Source: an uncultured Prochlorococcus sp. (GTDB lineage Bacteria; Cyanobacteriota; Cyanobacteriia; PCC-6307; Cyanobiaceae). From it: DNA of 15,031 nucleotides. How positions within the stretch are numbered: the first letter of the stretch is position 1; the number at the start of each line of letters is the position of its first letter. Positions 1 to 7,583 of the stretch are shown here, in pieces. The notes under the pieces were generated by a model that was not told the origin of the DNA, made no database searches, and was given only the letters and a program-made list of their open reading frames with translations. The position numbers were made by a program, and so were the translations under genes. Where the stretch lies: NCBI GenBank assembly GCA_913041805.1, contig CAJWIZ010000001.1, forward strand, positions 1 through 15,031, written 5' to 3'.

Positions 1-402
1 ATCCTTGCCATGAAGATCTTCCTCGGAACCATCTAATCGGTCTAGATGGATTAGAACTGTATTTAGCATCCCAGGGAGTGGATCGTTTCCTGCAACCAGA
101 AGTAGGCTTAGCTCAGCCAAGGCTTGAGCGGCGGCGAGAGTCTCTAGTTGCTCACCTACCTTGCAAAAACTACGCAATACTTTTAAATGCCGTACTCTTT
201 TCAGCTCAGAGCGACCTCCTATTTGTAATTCAAGCAAAGTTAGTGGAGCTGCAGCAGCCAGGTTGCTTCGGGGGCGTCTCGCTCCTGGCACAGCAATACG
301 TGTGATCCCTTCTTCATCACTAAGAACGGTTAATAGCCTGTCATTCTCGCCTAATGGTCCAACTTTCAGTGAGAGGCCTGTTAAACGTTTGTCGGGAGTC
401 AT
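1..402 (-). CDS. recO: RecO, DNA repair/recombination mediator, N-terminal part (3' end outside window)
   Basis: This is the first 134 codons of a protein that runs off the left edge of the window. The reverse-strand translation begins MTPDKRLTGLSLKVGPLGEN and continues with DRLLTVLSDEEG, matching the start of RecO, where an OB-fold opens with a G-x-x-L-K-x-x-x-x-G-E-x-D-R-L pattern. RecO works with RecR and RecF to load RecA onto single-stranded DNA in gap repair. The ATG (complement of 400-402) overlaps the deoC-like stop codon as TAATG, so translation is probably coupled to the gene upstream. No separate Shine-Dalgarno sequence is needed or obvious. The zinc-finger and helical C-terminal part of RecO cannot be seen here. 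The family call is secure from the N-terminus; integrity of the rest is unknown. Confidence 0.92.
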   Translation of the reverse strand, partial: MTPDKRLTGLSLKVGPLGENDRLLTVLSDEEGITRIAVPGARRPRSNLAAAAPLTLLELQIGGRSELKRVRHLKVLRSFCKVGEQLETLAAAQALAELSLLLVAGNDPLPGMLNTVLIHLDRLDGSEEDLHGKD

Positions 403-1073
403 TATTGTTTGTTGGGTAAATTTTTAATCAATTCAGGACCAACAGTTGTCCCTAACTTCTTCGCACCTGCTGTTATGAGTTCTTCAGCTTGATCCCTGGT
501 TTTGATCTTGCCTACGGCTTTGATTTCGCATCGACCACGAGCTAATTCAGTTAACTCAAGTACGTCAGAAGGAATTACCCCTCTTCCAAACCCACTTCCA
601 GTTTGTAATCCATAGATGCCTGCATCGATTGATGCTTCTACTGCAAGGGAGAGACTTTCGCGGGGAAGATTTGCAATGTCTAGAATGACTCTTGTAGGTA
701 GTCCTATTTGACAGATGTTTGCAAGTTCATTGGCGAAGAGGTCTGCTTTACCTTGAGTTAAAGCTAAAAAATTCGGGACTATATCTAATTCCTCCGCTCC
801 TTTCTCTGCTGCCCATTCAGCTTCAGCTTGCTTTTGTTCGCTAGTGATAAATCCGAAAGGGAATGCTATTACAGCTATCAACTTGGTTTTTCCTGGAGAC
901 CCTAGCCTCTCTCTAGCAATTGATAGACGAGCAAGATTTGTGCAAAAACCAGAAAAATTGTAGTGCTTTGATGTATCGCAAATCTCATTAAGACTTTCGA
1001 TAGATAGATGAGGGTTTAAAGCCGCTTGGTGAATATACGGTGCAAGTTCTGTTGAGTCATTTAAAGAGGACAT
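402..1073 (-). CDS. deoC: DeoC/deoxyribose-phosphate aldolase family protein lacking the Schiff-base lysine
   Basis: A 223-residue TIM-barrel protein of about the usual DeoC length (around 220). I chose the ATG at 1073 rather than an in-frame TTG at 1079 because AGGA (complement of 1081-1084) sits 7 bases before the ATG but only 1 base before the TTG. DeoC normally splits 2-deoxyribose 5-phosphate into glyceraldehyde 3-phosphate and acetaldehyde through a Schiff base on a lysine in a (V/I)KTSTG motif. Here the matching segment reads GLQTGSGFG, with Gln157 where that lysine should be. The N-terminal DHTxLxP motif is also changed, to HQAALNP (residues 15-21). The conserved Asp97 (EELDIVPN) and the second active-site lysine, Lys185 (IKAVG), are kept. 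The fold assignment is good, but ordinary aldolase activity is doubtful. It is the middle gene of an hpf > deoC > recO operon, 15 bases after the hpf stop and overlapping recO. Confidence 0.8.
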   Translation of the reverse strand: MSSLNDSTELAPYIHQAALNPHLSIESLNEICDTSKHYNFSGFCTNLARLSIARERLGSPGKTKLIAVIAFPFGFITSEQKQAEAEWAAEKGAEELDIVPNFLALTQGKADLFANELANICQIGLPTRVILDIANLPRESLSLAVEASIDAGIYGLQTGSGFGRGVIPSDVLELTELARGRCEIKAVGKIKTRDQAEELITAGAKKLGTTVGPELIKNLPNKQ

Positions 1074-1088
1074 AAGCAATTCCTGGCT

Positions 1089-1676
1089 TTAATCTCGAGC
1101 TTGGATTACTCCATATCCACCATGATTTCGCTTGTAAATGACTTGCAACTCTTTTGTCTCTTCTTCACGGAAGAGGTAAAAATCATGATCAATTAAATCA
1201 AGTTGTTGTCTTGCGTCATCCACACTCATAGGAACCATTGGAAAATATTTTTTCCTAACACCTGGATTAGGAAGGTGAACTTCTTTCCCTTCAAGAAGTG
1301 ATCCATCAATTGAAGATTCTTCTAGCACCGACTCAGTAGATGGGGTTAAAGACGCACTGTGGCCTGTGCTGTGATGATGGTCGGTGTGCCTCTCTTTATA
1401 CCGTCGGAGTTGACGAGAGAGTTTGCTAGCCACAAGATCAATGCTTGCATAAAGATTTTCGCTTCTCTCTTGCGCTCGAATTATGGTTCCATTGGCAAAT
1501 ACAGTAACCTCTGCTGTCTGTTGTGGAGCTCGAGGATTCCGTGCAACTGATAGATGGACATCTGCCTCTTTGACCATATCTTCAAAGTGCTGGATAGCCT
1601 TTTGAAGCTTTGATTGTGTGTATTCACGTAATGCTTCTGTTAGTTCAAGATTTCGACCATGGATAAGCAGTTTCAT
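1089..1676 (-). CDS. hpf: Long-form ribosome hibernation promoting factor (Hpf/LrtA)
   Basis: A 195-residue protein of the long Hpf type, called LrtA (light-repressed transcript) in cyanobacteria. It binds the 30S subunit and pairs ribosomes into inactive 100S dimers in stationary phase or darkness. Residues 1-95 form the S30AE/YfiA domain (starts [20 protein letters not shown]; basic stretch [13 protein letters not shown] at 85-97). A low-complexity linker follows, with a histidine-rich patch at 97-106. The C-terminal dimerisation domain spans about 138-192 and contains [15 protein letters not shown] and DHDFYLFR. The start is well supported: AGGAG (complement of 1684-1688) lies 7 bases upstream of the ATG. 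It is the first gene of the hpf > deoC-like > recO run, and its promoter must lie inside the 5' part of the divergent lipB. Light or growth-phase control is expected from the family but was not read from the sequence. Confidence 0.95.
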   Translation of the reverse strand: MKLLIHGRNLELTEALREYTQSKLQKAIQHFEDMVKEADVHLSVARNPRAPQQTAEVTVFANGTIIRAQERSENLYASIDLVASKLSRQLRRYKERHTDHHHSTGHSASLTPSTESVLEESSIDGSLLEGKEVHLPNPGVRKKYFPMVPMSVDDARQQLDLIDHDFYLFREEETKELQVIYKRNHGGYGVIQARD

Positions 1677-2399
1677 GGCATTACTCCTGAACCGTCTGAT
1701 ATCGGCAAGTTAGGTAAAACTTCCTCATTGGGGAACATCTCAAAGGCTTTTATTATCGAGCCAAGAGATTTGGTCCCATTTGAGATTGCGTGGGAATGGC
1801 AGAACGACTGGCAAAAAAGTCTTTTCATTCAAAGAGATCTCCCTCAAGCAATTTGGCTTCTTCAACATCCAACTTGTTACACCCTTGGGAGGGGTGCAAG
1901 TGAGGCTAACTTATGTTTCCCTCCTGACAAGCCACCCTCAAATTTGTACCGAATCAATAGAGGAGGAGAGGTAACTCATCATTTACCTGGACAACTTGTT
2001 GTATATCTTGTTATGGACCTTCGTAGATATAAATCAGACCTTTGTTGGTATTTGCGTCAACTAGAACAGGTTGTGATCGAAGTACTTAGTGAATTAGGGC
2101 TATTTGGGGAACGAATCCAAGGTTTGACTGGTGTTTGGCTCGATGGATACAAAGTCTCATCTATTGGTATTGGTTGTCGTCGTTGGATTACTCAACATGG
2201 CCTTGCTCTTAATGTGGACTGTGATTTGAAAGGATTTGATCAAATTGTCCCTTGCGGACTTCGCGGAACTAGGGTTGGCAGGCTTGATTCATGGTTGCCT
2301 GGGTTGACAGTGCATGATGTTCAGCCGTTGATGAGACAATGCTTGGCAAATAGGTTTGGATTGAAATGGACGGAACAAAGTTTCCTTCCTAAATTTTGA
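1659..2399 (+). CDS. lipB: Octanoyltransferase LipB (lipoate-protein ligase B)
   Basis: A 246-residue octanoyl-ACP:protein N-octanoyltransferase, the first step of de novo lipoylation. It moves octanoate from acyl carrier protein to the lipoyl-domain lysine of E2 and GcvH proteins, after which LipA inserts sulfur. The family signature [12 protein letters not shown] is at 101-112. The catalytic lysine is Lys165 (in KVSSIGIG) and the catalytic cysteine is Cys199 (in IVPCG). TQHGLALNV, conserved in LipB, is at 178-186. The start is uncertain. The ATG at 1659 overlaps the divergent hpf start by 18 bases and has no Shine-Dalgarno; the only nearby in-frame alternative is a TTG at 1728, which would drop 23 poorly conserved residues and leave about 50 bases between the genes. 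A likely substrate, PdhC, is encoded about 2.7 kb downstream. Confidence 0.95.
   Translation: MDKQFHGITPEPSDIGKLGKTSSLGNISKAFIIEPRDLVPFEIAWEWQNDWQKSLFIQRDLPQAIWLLQHPTCYTLGRGASEANLCFPPDKPPSNLYRINRGGEVTHHLPGQLVVYLVMDLRRYKSDLCWYLRQLEQVVIEVLSELGLFGERIQGLTGVWLDGYKVSSIGIGCRRWITQHGLALNVDCDLKGFDQIVPCGLRGTRVGRLDSWLPGLTVHDVQPLMRQCLANRFGLKWTEQSFLPKF
1684..1688 (-). promoter_or_regulatory. Shine-Dalgarno site of hpf
   Basis: The complement reads AGGAG, seven bases before the hpf ATG at 1676. It fixes the hpf start. It lies inside the annotated 5' coding part of lipB on the opposite strand, so the two reading frames compete for this DNA. Confidence 0.75.
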
Positions 2400-2422
2400 T
2401 TGATAAGATCGTCCATTAACTC

Positions 2423-2447
2423 TTGGTGGTCTGATTTGGTAGGTCTG
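2423..2447 (+). repeat. Short imperfect direct repeat in the lipB-acyl-CoA synthetase gap
   Basis: TTGGTGGTCTG (2423-2433) is followed by TTGGTAGGTCTG (2436-2447), the same word with one extra base, 13 bases apart from start to start. It lies in the 76-base gap before the acyl-CoA synthetase gene. It could be a regulator binding site or chance; nothing else supports a function. Confidence 0.35.
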
Positions 2448-2475
2448 TAAACCTTAGAAGAATGATTTACGAGCT

Positions 2476-4425
2476 ATGAATAGATCAACTTCACGATTGG
2501 CTCAGTCTTTCTGGGTTCCTACTCAAAGAGAGAAAGATGCTTTGCAAAAGCACAAATATGTTGAAGACATTGCCCGTGTAGATCAGATCTGGGACCTGTT
2601 AAAGCAAAGTTATGGTGATGTGATTGCGGTAGATGCACCTCATACCATGAACCCCGAGAGGTATACCTATCGGGAGCTCGCCAACCTTATTGCGACTGCT
2701 GCTGCTGGGTTTAAGAGCTTTGGAGTAGGGAGTGGTGATGTAGTTGCACTCTTCGCGGAAAATAGTCCGCGTTGGTTGGTTGCCGATCAAGGTCTAATGC
2801 GTGTAGGAGCATCAGATGCTGTTAGAGGTGCATCTGCCCCTGTCGACGAACTTCGCTATATCCTCGATGATTCTTCGGCAATTGCACTTATTGTTCAGAA
2901 TGCTCAAGTGTGGACCAGCCTCTCGCTGAATGAAGAACAATTGTCGCACTTGAAATTAGTTGTTCAACTTGAAGGGGACCCATTAGATGACAAAGTTTGC
3001 GGATGGGAAGCTCTATTAGCCAAAGGCGAGTCACAAAAAACATTTGGATTGTCAGCTCACTTAGGCTCTGAATCATCCATTGCGACAATTCTGTATACCT
3101 CTGGAACTACTGGGAAGCCTAAAGGTGTGCCGTTAACCCATGGCAATCTTCTCCATCAGATGAGATCGCTTGCTTGTGTCGCCAATCCTCCGCCCGGAGC
3201 TCCTGTTTTAAGTGTTTTGCCCATTTGGCATGCTTATGAAAGGAGTGCAGAATATTATTTTTTTTCATGTGCTTGTACTCAGAGTTATACCACTATCAAG
3301 CAATTAAAACATGATTTGCCAAGAGTTAGACCTTTAGTGATGGCAACTGTTCCTCGCCTATGGGAAGCGGTTCAAATAGGCTTTGATGATGCGTTGAAGC
3401 GAATGTCTCCAAGTAAACAGGCTTTCTTGAGAGGAGCACTTGCGAATAGTAGCTCTTACAAGTTTGCATTAAGGAGATTTAGAGGTTTGCTTATCGAGGA
3501 GGTTTCAGTCCTCAATCGAATTTTTGCGTTAATTGAGGCTGGTGTTCGATTGCCTTTGCATCTAATAGCATCTTCTTTGCTTTGGCCAAAAGTTTTAAAG
3601 CAGTTGAGTGGTGGCAAGTTGTTGTTTCCAATTAATGGAGGCGGAGCAATATCACCACATGTGGACCTTTTTTTTGAAGCTCTCGGGGTAGAACTGTTAG
3701 TTGGCTATGGATTAACTGAGACGAGCCCAGTCGTAAGTTGTAGACGTCCATGGCGGAATATACGTGGGAGTTCAGGCCCTCCCTTGCCTGAAACTGAGTT
3801 TCGAATAGTCGATCCAGAGACAGGCCAGATGAAGAGGTTTAGAGAACAGGGTCGTGTCTTAGTTAGAGGACCTCAAGTGATGACTGGCTATTTAGGTAAG
3901 CCTGAGGCAACGACAAAGGTTCTGGATCCTGAAGGTTGGTTTGATACAGGTGATTTGGGATTGCTTTTGCCAGATGGTTCGCTTGTACTTACTGGTCGAG
4001 CAAAGGACACGATTGTATTAAGTAATGGAGAGAATATTGAGCCGGGTCCCTTAGAAGAGGTTTTGGTCGCCAGCCCATTAATTGAGCAAGTGATGTTGGT
4101 AGGCCAAGATGAAAAACAATTAGGAGTATTGATGGTGCCTAGTTACGAAATGGTTTTGCTTTGGGCAGAAGAGAAGGGTCTGACATTGTCGAAGGATCTG
4201 GGTGGTTTCCCAGGAGATAAAACTCTGAGAAAGTTCCTACGTAGTGAGATCAATCGTTTACTTGCAGCCAGATCAGGCGCTCGTGCTGATGAGCGAGTTG
4301 CAGGTGTTGCTTTGGTGAGACCGTTCTCAATAGAGAATGGATTGTTGACACAGACTCTTAAACAGAGAAGGGAGCAGATTGTTTCTAGAGATTATGGAGC
4401 TATTGCTTCAATTTATGGGCGCTAA
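2476..4425 (+). CDS. Long-chain fatty acid-CoA ligase / acyl-ACP synthetase (AMP-forming)
   Basis: A 649-residue member of the ANL (AMP-binding) superfamily, of the length and type of cyanobacterial long-chain acyl-activating enzymes (Synechocystis slr1609-like, Aas/FadD). It activates free fatty acids with ATP to acyl-AMP, then to an acyl thioester, and in cyanobacteria mainly recycles fatty acids released from membrane lipids. The phosphate-binding loop ILYTSGTTGKPKG is at 205-217, the adenine motif GYGLTET at 410-416, and WFDTGD with the ribose-binding aspartate at 488-493. LTGRAKDTIVLSNGENIEP, the hinge to the C-terminal lid domain, follows shortly after. The central insert with hydrophobic stretches (roughly 280-380) is typical of the long form. 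The catalytic motifs are intact and there is no frameshift. It starts 76 bases after lipB and could share its transcript. ACP versus CoA preference cannot be read from sequence; in cyanobacteria, ACP is the better-supported acceptor. Confidence 0.92.
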   Translation: MNRSTSRLAQSFWVPTQREKDALQKHKYVEDIARVDQIWDLLKQSYGDVIAVDAPHTMNPERYTYRELANLIATAAAGFKSFGVGSGDVVALFAENSPRWLVADQGLMRVGASDAVRGASAPVDELRYILDDSSAIALIVQNAQVWTSLSLNEEQLSHLKLVVQLEGDPLDDKVCGWEALLAKGESQKTFGLSAHLGSESSIATILYTSGTTGKPKGVPLTHGNLLHQMRSLACVANPPPGAPVLSVLPIWHAYERSAEYYFFSCACTQSYTTIKQLKHDLPRVRPLVMATVPRLWEAVQIGFDDALKRMSPSKQAFLRGALANSSSYKFALRRFRGLLIEEVSVLNRIFALIEAGVRLPLHLIASSLLWPKVLKQLSGGKLLFPINGGGAISPHVDLFFEALGVELLVGYGLTETSPVVSCRRPWRNIRGSSGPPLPETEFRIVDPETGQMKRFREQGRVLVRGPQVMTGYLGKPEATTKVLDPEGWFDTGDLGLLLPDGSLVLTGRAKDTIVLSNGENIEPGPLEEVLVASPLIEQVMLVGQDEKQLGVLMVPSYEMVLLWAEEKGLTLSKDLGGFPGDKTLRKFLRSEINRLLAARSGARADERVAGVALVRPFSIENGLLTQTLKQRREQIVSRDYGAIASIYGR

Positions 4426-4498
4426 TTTACTTAGACACTAATTTTAGTTGACCTAAAGGGCTGCTGGCTGAGAACCTTGGCGGAACCTCCTTCCCGTT

Positions 4499-4942
4499 AT
4501 GTCTGAAGACACATCTTTATCAATTAAACGTTCTATAACTGTCCGTGCAGTCGTTACCCCCTTGTGGAAGGAGGACGCCGAGCGTGAACTGAGTAATGCG
4601 ATTTCTTCTACAGATCAACAATTGGCTCAGTTAGAGCAAGAGGGACAGCAAGTTGTTAATGATTTAAGGAGTCAGAGTGCTAACCCCTTAGACCCCCGAG
4701 TACAGGATCAGGTAGCACAAGTGCAACAGCAGGTTGCCGCTAAGAGAGCTGAGCTTGAAGAACAAAAGAGAAATCTTCTGCAACAGCAATCTCAGGTTCG
4801 CGAATTAGAGATGGAACAAATTGTTGAGCAGGGGCAAATAGAAAGTTTCTGTGATCTCAAAGTTGGTGACAGCCTTGTAAACAAGATGCAGGTTGCTGTT
4901 CTGGTTAGAGATGGTGTTGTTGAGGCGATTGAACAAAGTTGA
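4499..4942 (+). CDS. YlqD family coiled-coil protein, function unknown
   Basis: A 147-residue protein without a signal peptide or membrane segment. Residues 7-22 are a short conserved strand-like start (SLSIKRSITVRAVVTP). Residues 24-110 are very rich in Glu, Gln, Lys and Leu, with heptad-like spacing (for example QLAQLEQEGQQVV and AELEEQKRNLLQQQ), predicting a long coiled coil interrupted near a proline pair at 63-66. The C-terminal 30 residues (VGDSLVNKMQVAVLVRDGVV) look like a small beta domain. This strand, coiled coil, 'IxxGD..vrdGvV.I' plan fits the YlqD family of Firmicutes and cyanobacteria, for which I know no established function. It lies between the acyl-CoA synthetase and pdhC. 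There is no Shine-Dalgarno before the ATG. The family call is from memory of the pattern, not a search. Confidence 0.75.
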   Translation: MSEDTSLSIKRSITVRAVVTPLWKEDAERELSNAISSTDQQLAQLEQEGQQVVNDLRSQSANPLDPRVQDQVAQVQQQVAAKRAELEEQKRNLLQQQSQVRELEMEQIVEQGQIESFCDLKVGDSLVNKMQVAVLVRDGVVEAIEQS

Positions 4943-4956
4943 CTTTCTAGATTGAT

Positions 4957-4986
4957 TTGGAATGCTTGTAGATAGAGAACTAACAT
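4957..4986 (+). promoter_or_regulatory. Weak candidate promoter for pdhC
   Basis: TTGGAA (4957-4962) and TAACAT (4981-4986) are separated by 18 bases and resemble -35 and -10 boxes, matching four of six positions each at best. If real, transcription would start near 4993, just before the nested inverted repeat. Match quality is low and this is only a candidate. Confidence 0.25.
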
Positions 4987-4998
4987 TAGGCAGTATCA

Positions 4999-5038
4999 AC
5001 ATCCACTTTTGTCCAGTGTTGGACATAATGATGGATGT
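4999..5038 (+). promoter_or_regulatory. Nested inverted repeat upstream of pdhC (candidate leader hairpin or operator)
   Basis: Two perfect inverted repeats sit one inside the other. The outer arms are ACATCCA (4999-5005) and TGGATGT (5032-5038). The inner arms are TGTCCA (5010-5015) and TGGACA (5020-5025), around a four-base GTGT loop. As RNA this could fold into a two-part stem with an internal loop. It ends 29 bases before the preferred pdhC start and covers an alternative ATG at 5035. There is no U-tract, so it is not an intrinsic terminator. It could be a leader structure, an operator for a dimeric regulator, or chance. Confidence 0.45.
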
Positions 5039-5055
5039 CACCCTCAAACGTAGAT

Positions 5056-5059
5056 AGGA
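5056..5059 (+). promoter_or_regulatory. Shine-Dalgarno site supporting a TTG start for pdhC
   Basis: AGGA is placed 8 bases before the TTG at 5068. This spacing favours the TTG, giving a protein starting MATHDIFMPAL, over the upstream in-frame ATG at 5035, which has no comparable site. Confidence 0.55.
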
Positions 5060-5067
5060 AAAGTACT

Positions 5068-6423
5068 TTGGCGACACACGACATTTTTATGCCCGCTCTT
5101 AGCTCGACTATGACGGAGGGCAAAATAGTTGAGTGGCTTAAAAACCCAGGAGATAAGGTTGCACGGGGTGAATCAGTTTTGGTTGTTGAATCGGACAAGG
5201 CTGATATGGACGTGGAGTCTTTTCAAGATGGTTTTTTGGCAGCTGTATTAATGCCTGCGGGTGCTACCGCTCCTGTTGGTGAAACGATTGGTTTAATTGT
5301 TGAAACTCAAGAAGAAATCTCTGAGGTTCAAGCCAAGACACCATTGCCGACTTCGACTATTACTTCCTCTTCTGAATCTGTTAAGTCAGAACAAACTGAA
5401 GAAAAGTCAACCAATAGTGCTCCTAAGCAGCCCATTGTTGAGCCAGTGCGAGCTTCTATTCCTGTCGTTCCTTCTGTCGTGAATGATGGAAGAATCGTTG
5501 CCTCACCTCGTGCAAAAAAACTTGCGACTCAAGTGGGAGTTGATTTGAGGACAGTTCAAGGCACAGGACCTCATGGCCGAATTCAGGCTGAAGATGTTCA
5601 AAAAGCTAATGGTCAGCCAATTACTGTCCCATGGGTGGCAGAAAGTAATGCTCCAGTGAACTGGCCTAGCTCTCCAGGCTCTGTTGGCGAAGCTTCTCAA
5701 GTAACTCCCCGCCCCTCTGAAGATTTAATGGGTAAGAGTTTTGGCTCCCCTGGGGAAACTGTTTCTTTCAATACTCTCCAGCAAGCGGTCAATCGCAACA
5801 TGGAAGAAAGCTTGTCAGTGCCATGTTTCAGGGTGGGATACAGCATCACAACAGATAAGTTGGATGCTTTTTATAAGCAGGTAAAGCCAAATGGGGTCAC
5901 TATGACTGCCTTGTTGGCCAAGGCAGTGGGCAAAACTCTCTCTAGGCATCTTCAAGTCAATGCTGCTTTTAGTGCAGCAGGTATTGCTTATCCAACTGAT
6001 GTGAATGTTGCTGTTGCTGTCGCGATGGAAGATGGAGGTTTGATTACCCCTGTTTTAAAGAATGCTGATAAAACAGATTTGTTCGAACTTTCTAGAAACT
6101 GGTCAGAGTTGGTGAAGCGCTCGCGGAATAAACAGCTTCAGCCAGATGAATACAACAGCGGCACTTTTACACTGTCAAATTTGGGAATGTTTGGTGTTGA
6201 TCGTTTTGATGCAATTCTTCCACCTGGAACTGGAGCAATTCTTGCTGTGGCAGCTTCTCGCCCAACTGTTTTGGCCGGACAAGATGGATCGATTGCTGTA
6301 AAACGTCAAATGCAGGTAAATCTCACTGCTGACCATAGAGTGATATATGGAGCTGATGGGGCATCTTTCTTGAAAGACTTTGCGAACTTGATTGAAAACA
6401 GCCCTGAAAGCCTTCTTTCATAA
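5068..6423 (+). CDS. pdhC: Pyruvate dehydrogenase complex E2, dihydrolipoamide acetyltransferase
   Basis: A 451-residue E2 core subunit that transfers the acetyl group from the E1-bound intermediate to CoA through a swinging lipoyl arm, making acetyl-CoA for fatty acid and other synthesis. One lipoyl domain spans about 1-78, with the modified lysine at Lys44 (VVESDKADM). A Ser/Pro/Glu-rich linker follows. The E3/E1-binding domain starts at 145 (ASPRAKKLATQVG ... GTGPHGRI). The catalytic acetyltransferase domain covers about 230-451 and has DHRVIYGAD at 422-430 containing His423. In most E2 proteins this motif is DHRVVDGA; the Tyr at the usual Asp position is, as I recall, normal for cyanobacterial and plastid E2. 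I chose the TTG start because AGGA lies 8 bases upstream and because MATHDIFMPAL is the expected N-terminus; an ATG at 5035 would add 11 residues. E1 and E3 genes are not in this window. Confidence 0.94.
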   Translation: MATHDIFMPALSSTMTEGKIVEWLKNPGDKVARGESVLVVESDKADMDVESFQDGFLAAVLMPAGATAPVGETIGLIVETQEEISEVQAKTPLPTSTITSSSESVKSEQTEEKSTNSAPKQPIVEPVRASIPVVPSVVNDGRIVASPRAKKLATQVGVDLRTVQGTGPHGRIQAEDVQKANGQPITVPWVAESNAPVNWPSSPGSVGEASQVTPRPSEDLMGKSFGSPGETVSFNTLQQAVNRNMEESLSVPCFRVGYSITTDKLDAFYKQVKPNGVTMTALLAKAVGKTLSRHLQVNAAFSAAGIAYPTDVNVAVAVAMEDGGLITPVLKNADKTDLFELSRNWSELVKRSRNKQLQPDEYNSGTFTLSNLGMFGVDRFDAILPPGTGAILAVAASRPTVLAGQDGSIAVKRQMQVNLTADHRVIYGADGASFLKDFANLIENSPESLLS

Positions 6424-6478
6424 CATCACTTAAGTCGTGTTTTATTTGATTTTGATCTGCCTCAAAAAATTTTTTTAA

Positions 6479-7573
6479 GTGTCGGCTTCTAAAGACTTTT
6501 TGTTGAGTTCATATGATTTCAATCTTGCTCCTGAGTGTATTGCTCAAGTGCCAATGGAACCTCGACATAGTGCACGATTGTTGATCGTTGAGCAAAAGCA
6601 GGACGACCTTACTGCTGCAAGACATGTGAATGTTTGGGACTGGCAAAAAGAACTACGTAAGGACGATTTGATTATTGTTAATGACACTCGAGTGTTGAAG
6701 GCTCGATTGCGTGTCAGACGTTCAGGTGGAGGTCTTGCAGAGCTATTAGTGCTTGAGCCACAGCAAGGAGGTAAATGGCTTTGTCTCGCTAGACCTGCTA
6801 AACGCATGAAGCCTGGTGATTATTTGTGGTTGGAGGCATTGGAGCAAGAAGCGATACGTTTGCAGGTTCTTGCTAAAGATATTGATAGCGGTGGCCGTTT
6901 GGTTCAATTTCCTTGTTGTTATTGCGATAGGGAGGCCATGGAAGAACTCTTGGAACGTTACGGGGAAGTTCCATTGCCGCCGTATATTGAAAACAAAGAC
7001 ACTACTGATGGAGATCGATATCAAACACGTTATGCAACGCGACCAGGAGCAGTTGCAGCACCAACTGCTGGCCTTCATCTAAGTGATGAGTTGCTGAATG
7101 CTTTAGATAAAAAAGGAGTTAATCAGGCTCGAGTTACTTTGCATGTCGGTTTAGGTACTTTCAGACCTTTAGATGAGGAAGACCTTACTGATTTACACCT
7201 TCATAAGGAATGGGTTGAAGTTAACAACGAAGTTGTTGATGCTGTCGCCAAGTGTCGTGCTTGCGGAGGAAGGGTTATTGCAGTAGGCACAACGAGTGTA
7301 AGAGCATTAGAAGGGGCTTTTTTTGCTGGGGGAGGTACCTTGAAACCGTTGAAAGGAAATGTCGATCTTGTAATTAAGCCTGGATATCGCTTTGGGGTAG
7401 TGGATGGTCTGTTGACTAATTTTCACCTGCCAAAAAGCTCTCTTCTACTTTTGGTAAGTGCATTGATTGGGCGTGAAAAATTACTGGCCCTCTATGCGGA
7501 AGCAATTGAGCGCCAGTATCGTTTCTTCTCTTATGGGGATGCAATGTGGATACCCCCTGAAGCTGTGATTTAA
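6479..7573 (+). CDS. queA: QueA, SAM:tRNA ribosyltransferase-isomerase (queuosine synthesis)
   Basis: A 364-residue enzyme that moves and rearranges the ribosyl part of S-adenosylmethionine onto preQ1 at tRNA position 34, forming epoxyqueuosine in tRNAs for Asn, Asp, His and Tyr. Family motifs appear in order over full length: [10 protein letters not shown] and RHSARLL near the start, [65 protein letters not shown] and, at the C-terminus, [12 protein letters not shown]. The start is a GTG at 6479 with no Shine-Dalgarno; an in-frame TTG at 6500 is a less likely alternative. It begins 55 bases after pdhC and ends 10 bases from the convergent cysK stop, leaving no room for a separate terminator between them. 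Confidence 0.96.
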   Translation: MSASKDFLLSSYDFNLAPECIAQVPMEPRHSARLLIVEQKQDDLTAARHVNVWDWQKELRKDDLIIVNDTRVLKARLRVRRSGGGLAELLVLEPQQGGKWLCLARPAKRMKPGDYLWLEALEQEAIRLQVLAKDIDSGGRLVQFPCCYCDREAMEELLERYGEVPLPPYIENKDTTDGDRYQTRYATRPGAVAAPTAGLHLSDELLNALDKKGVNQARVTLHVGLGTFRPLDEEDLTDLHLHKEWVEVNNEVVDAVAKCRACGGRVIAVGTTSVRALEGAFFAGGGTLKPLKGNVDLVIKPGYRFGVVDGLLTNFHLPKSSLLLLVSALIGREKLLALYAEAIERQYRFFSYGDAMWIPPEAVI

Positions 7574-7583
7574 AGCGGAAATC

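Noticed and set aside
3255..3266. Run of eight T in the acyl-CoA synthetase gene, a possible slippage site
   Set aside because: It reads through as Tyr-Phe-Phe in frame, and the protein is intact with all motifs downstream.
6331..6360. PdhC active-site motif DHRVIYGAD, with Tyr where most E2 enzymes have Asp (DHRVVDGA)
   Set aside because: From memory this form is normal for cyanobacterial and plastid pyruvate dehydrogenase E2, and the catalytic histidine is present, so it is not a defect.
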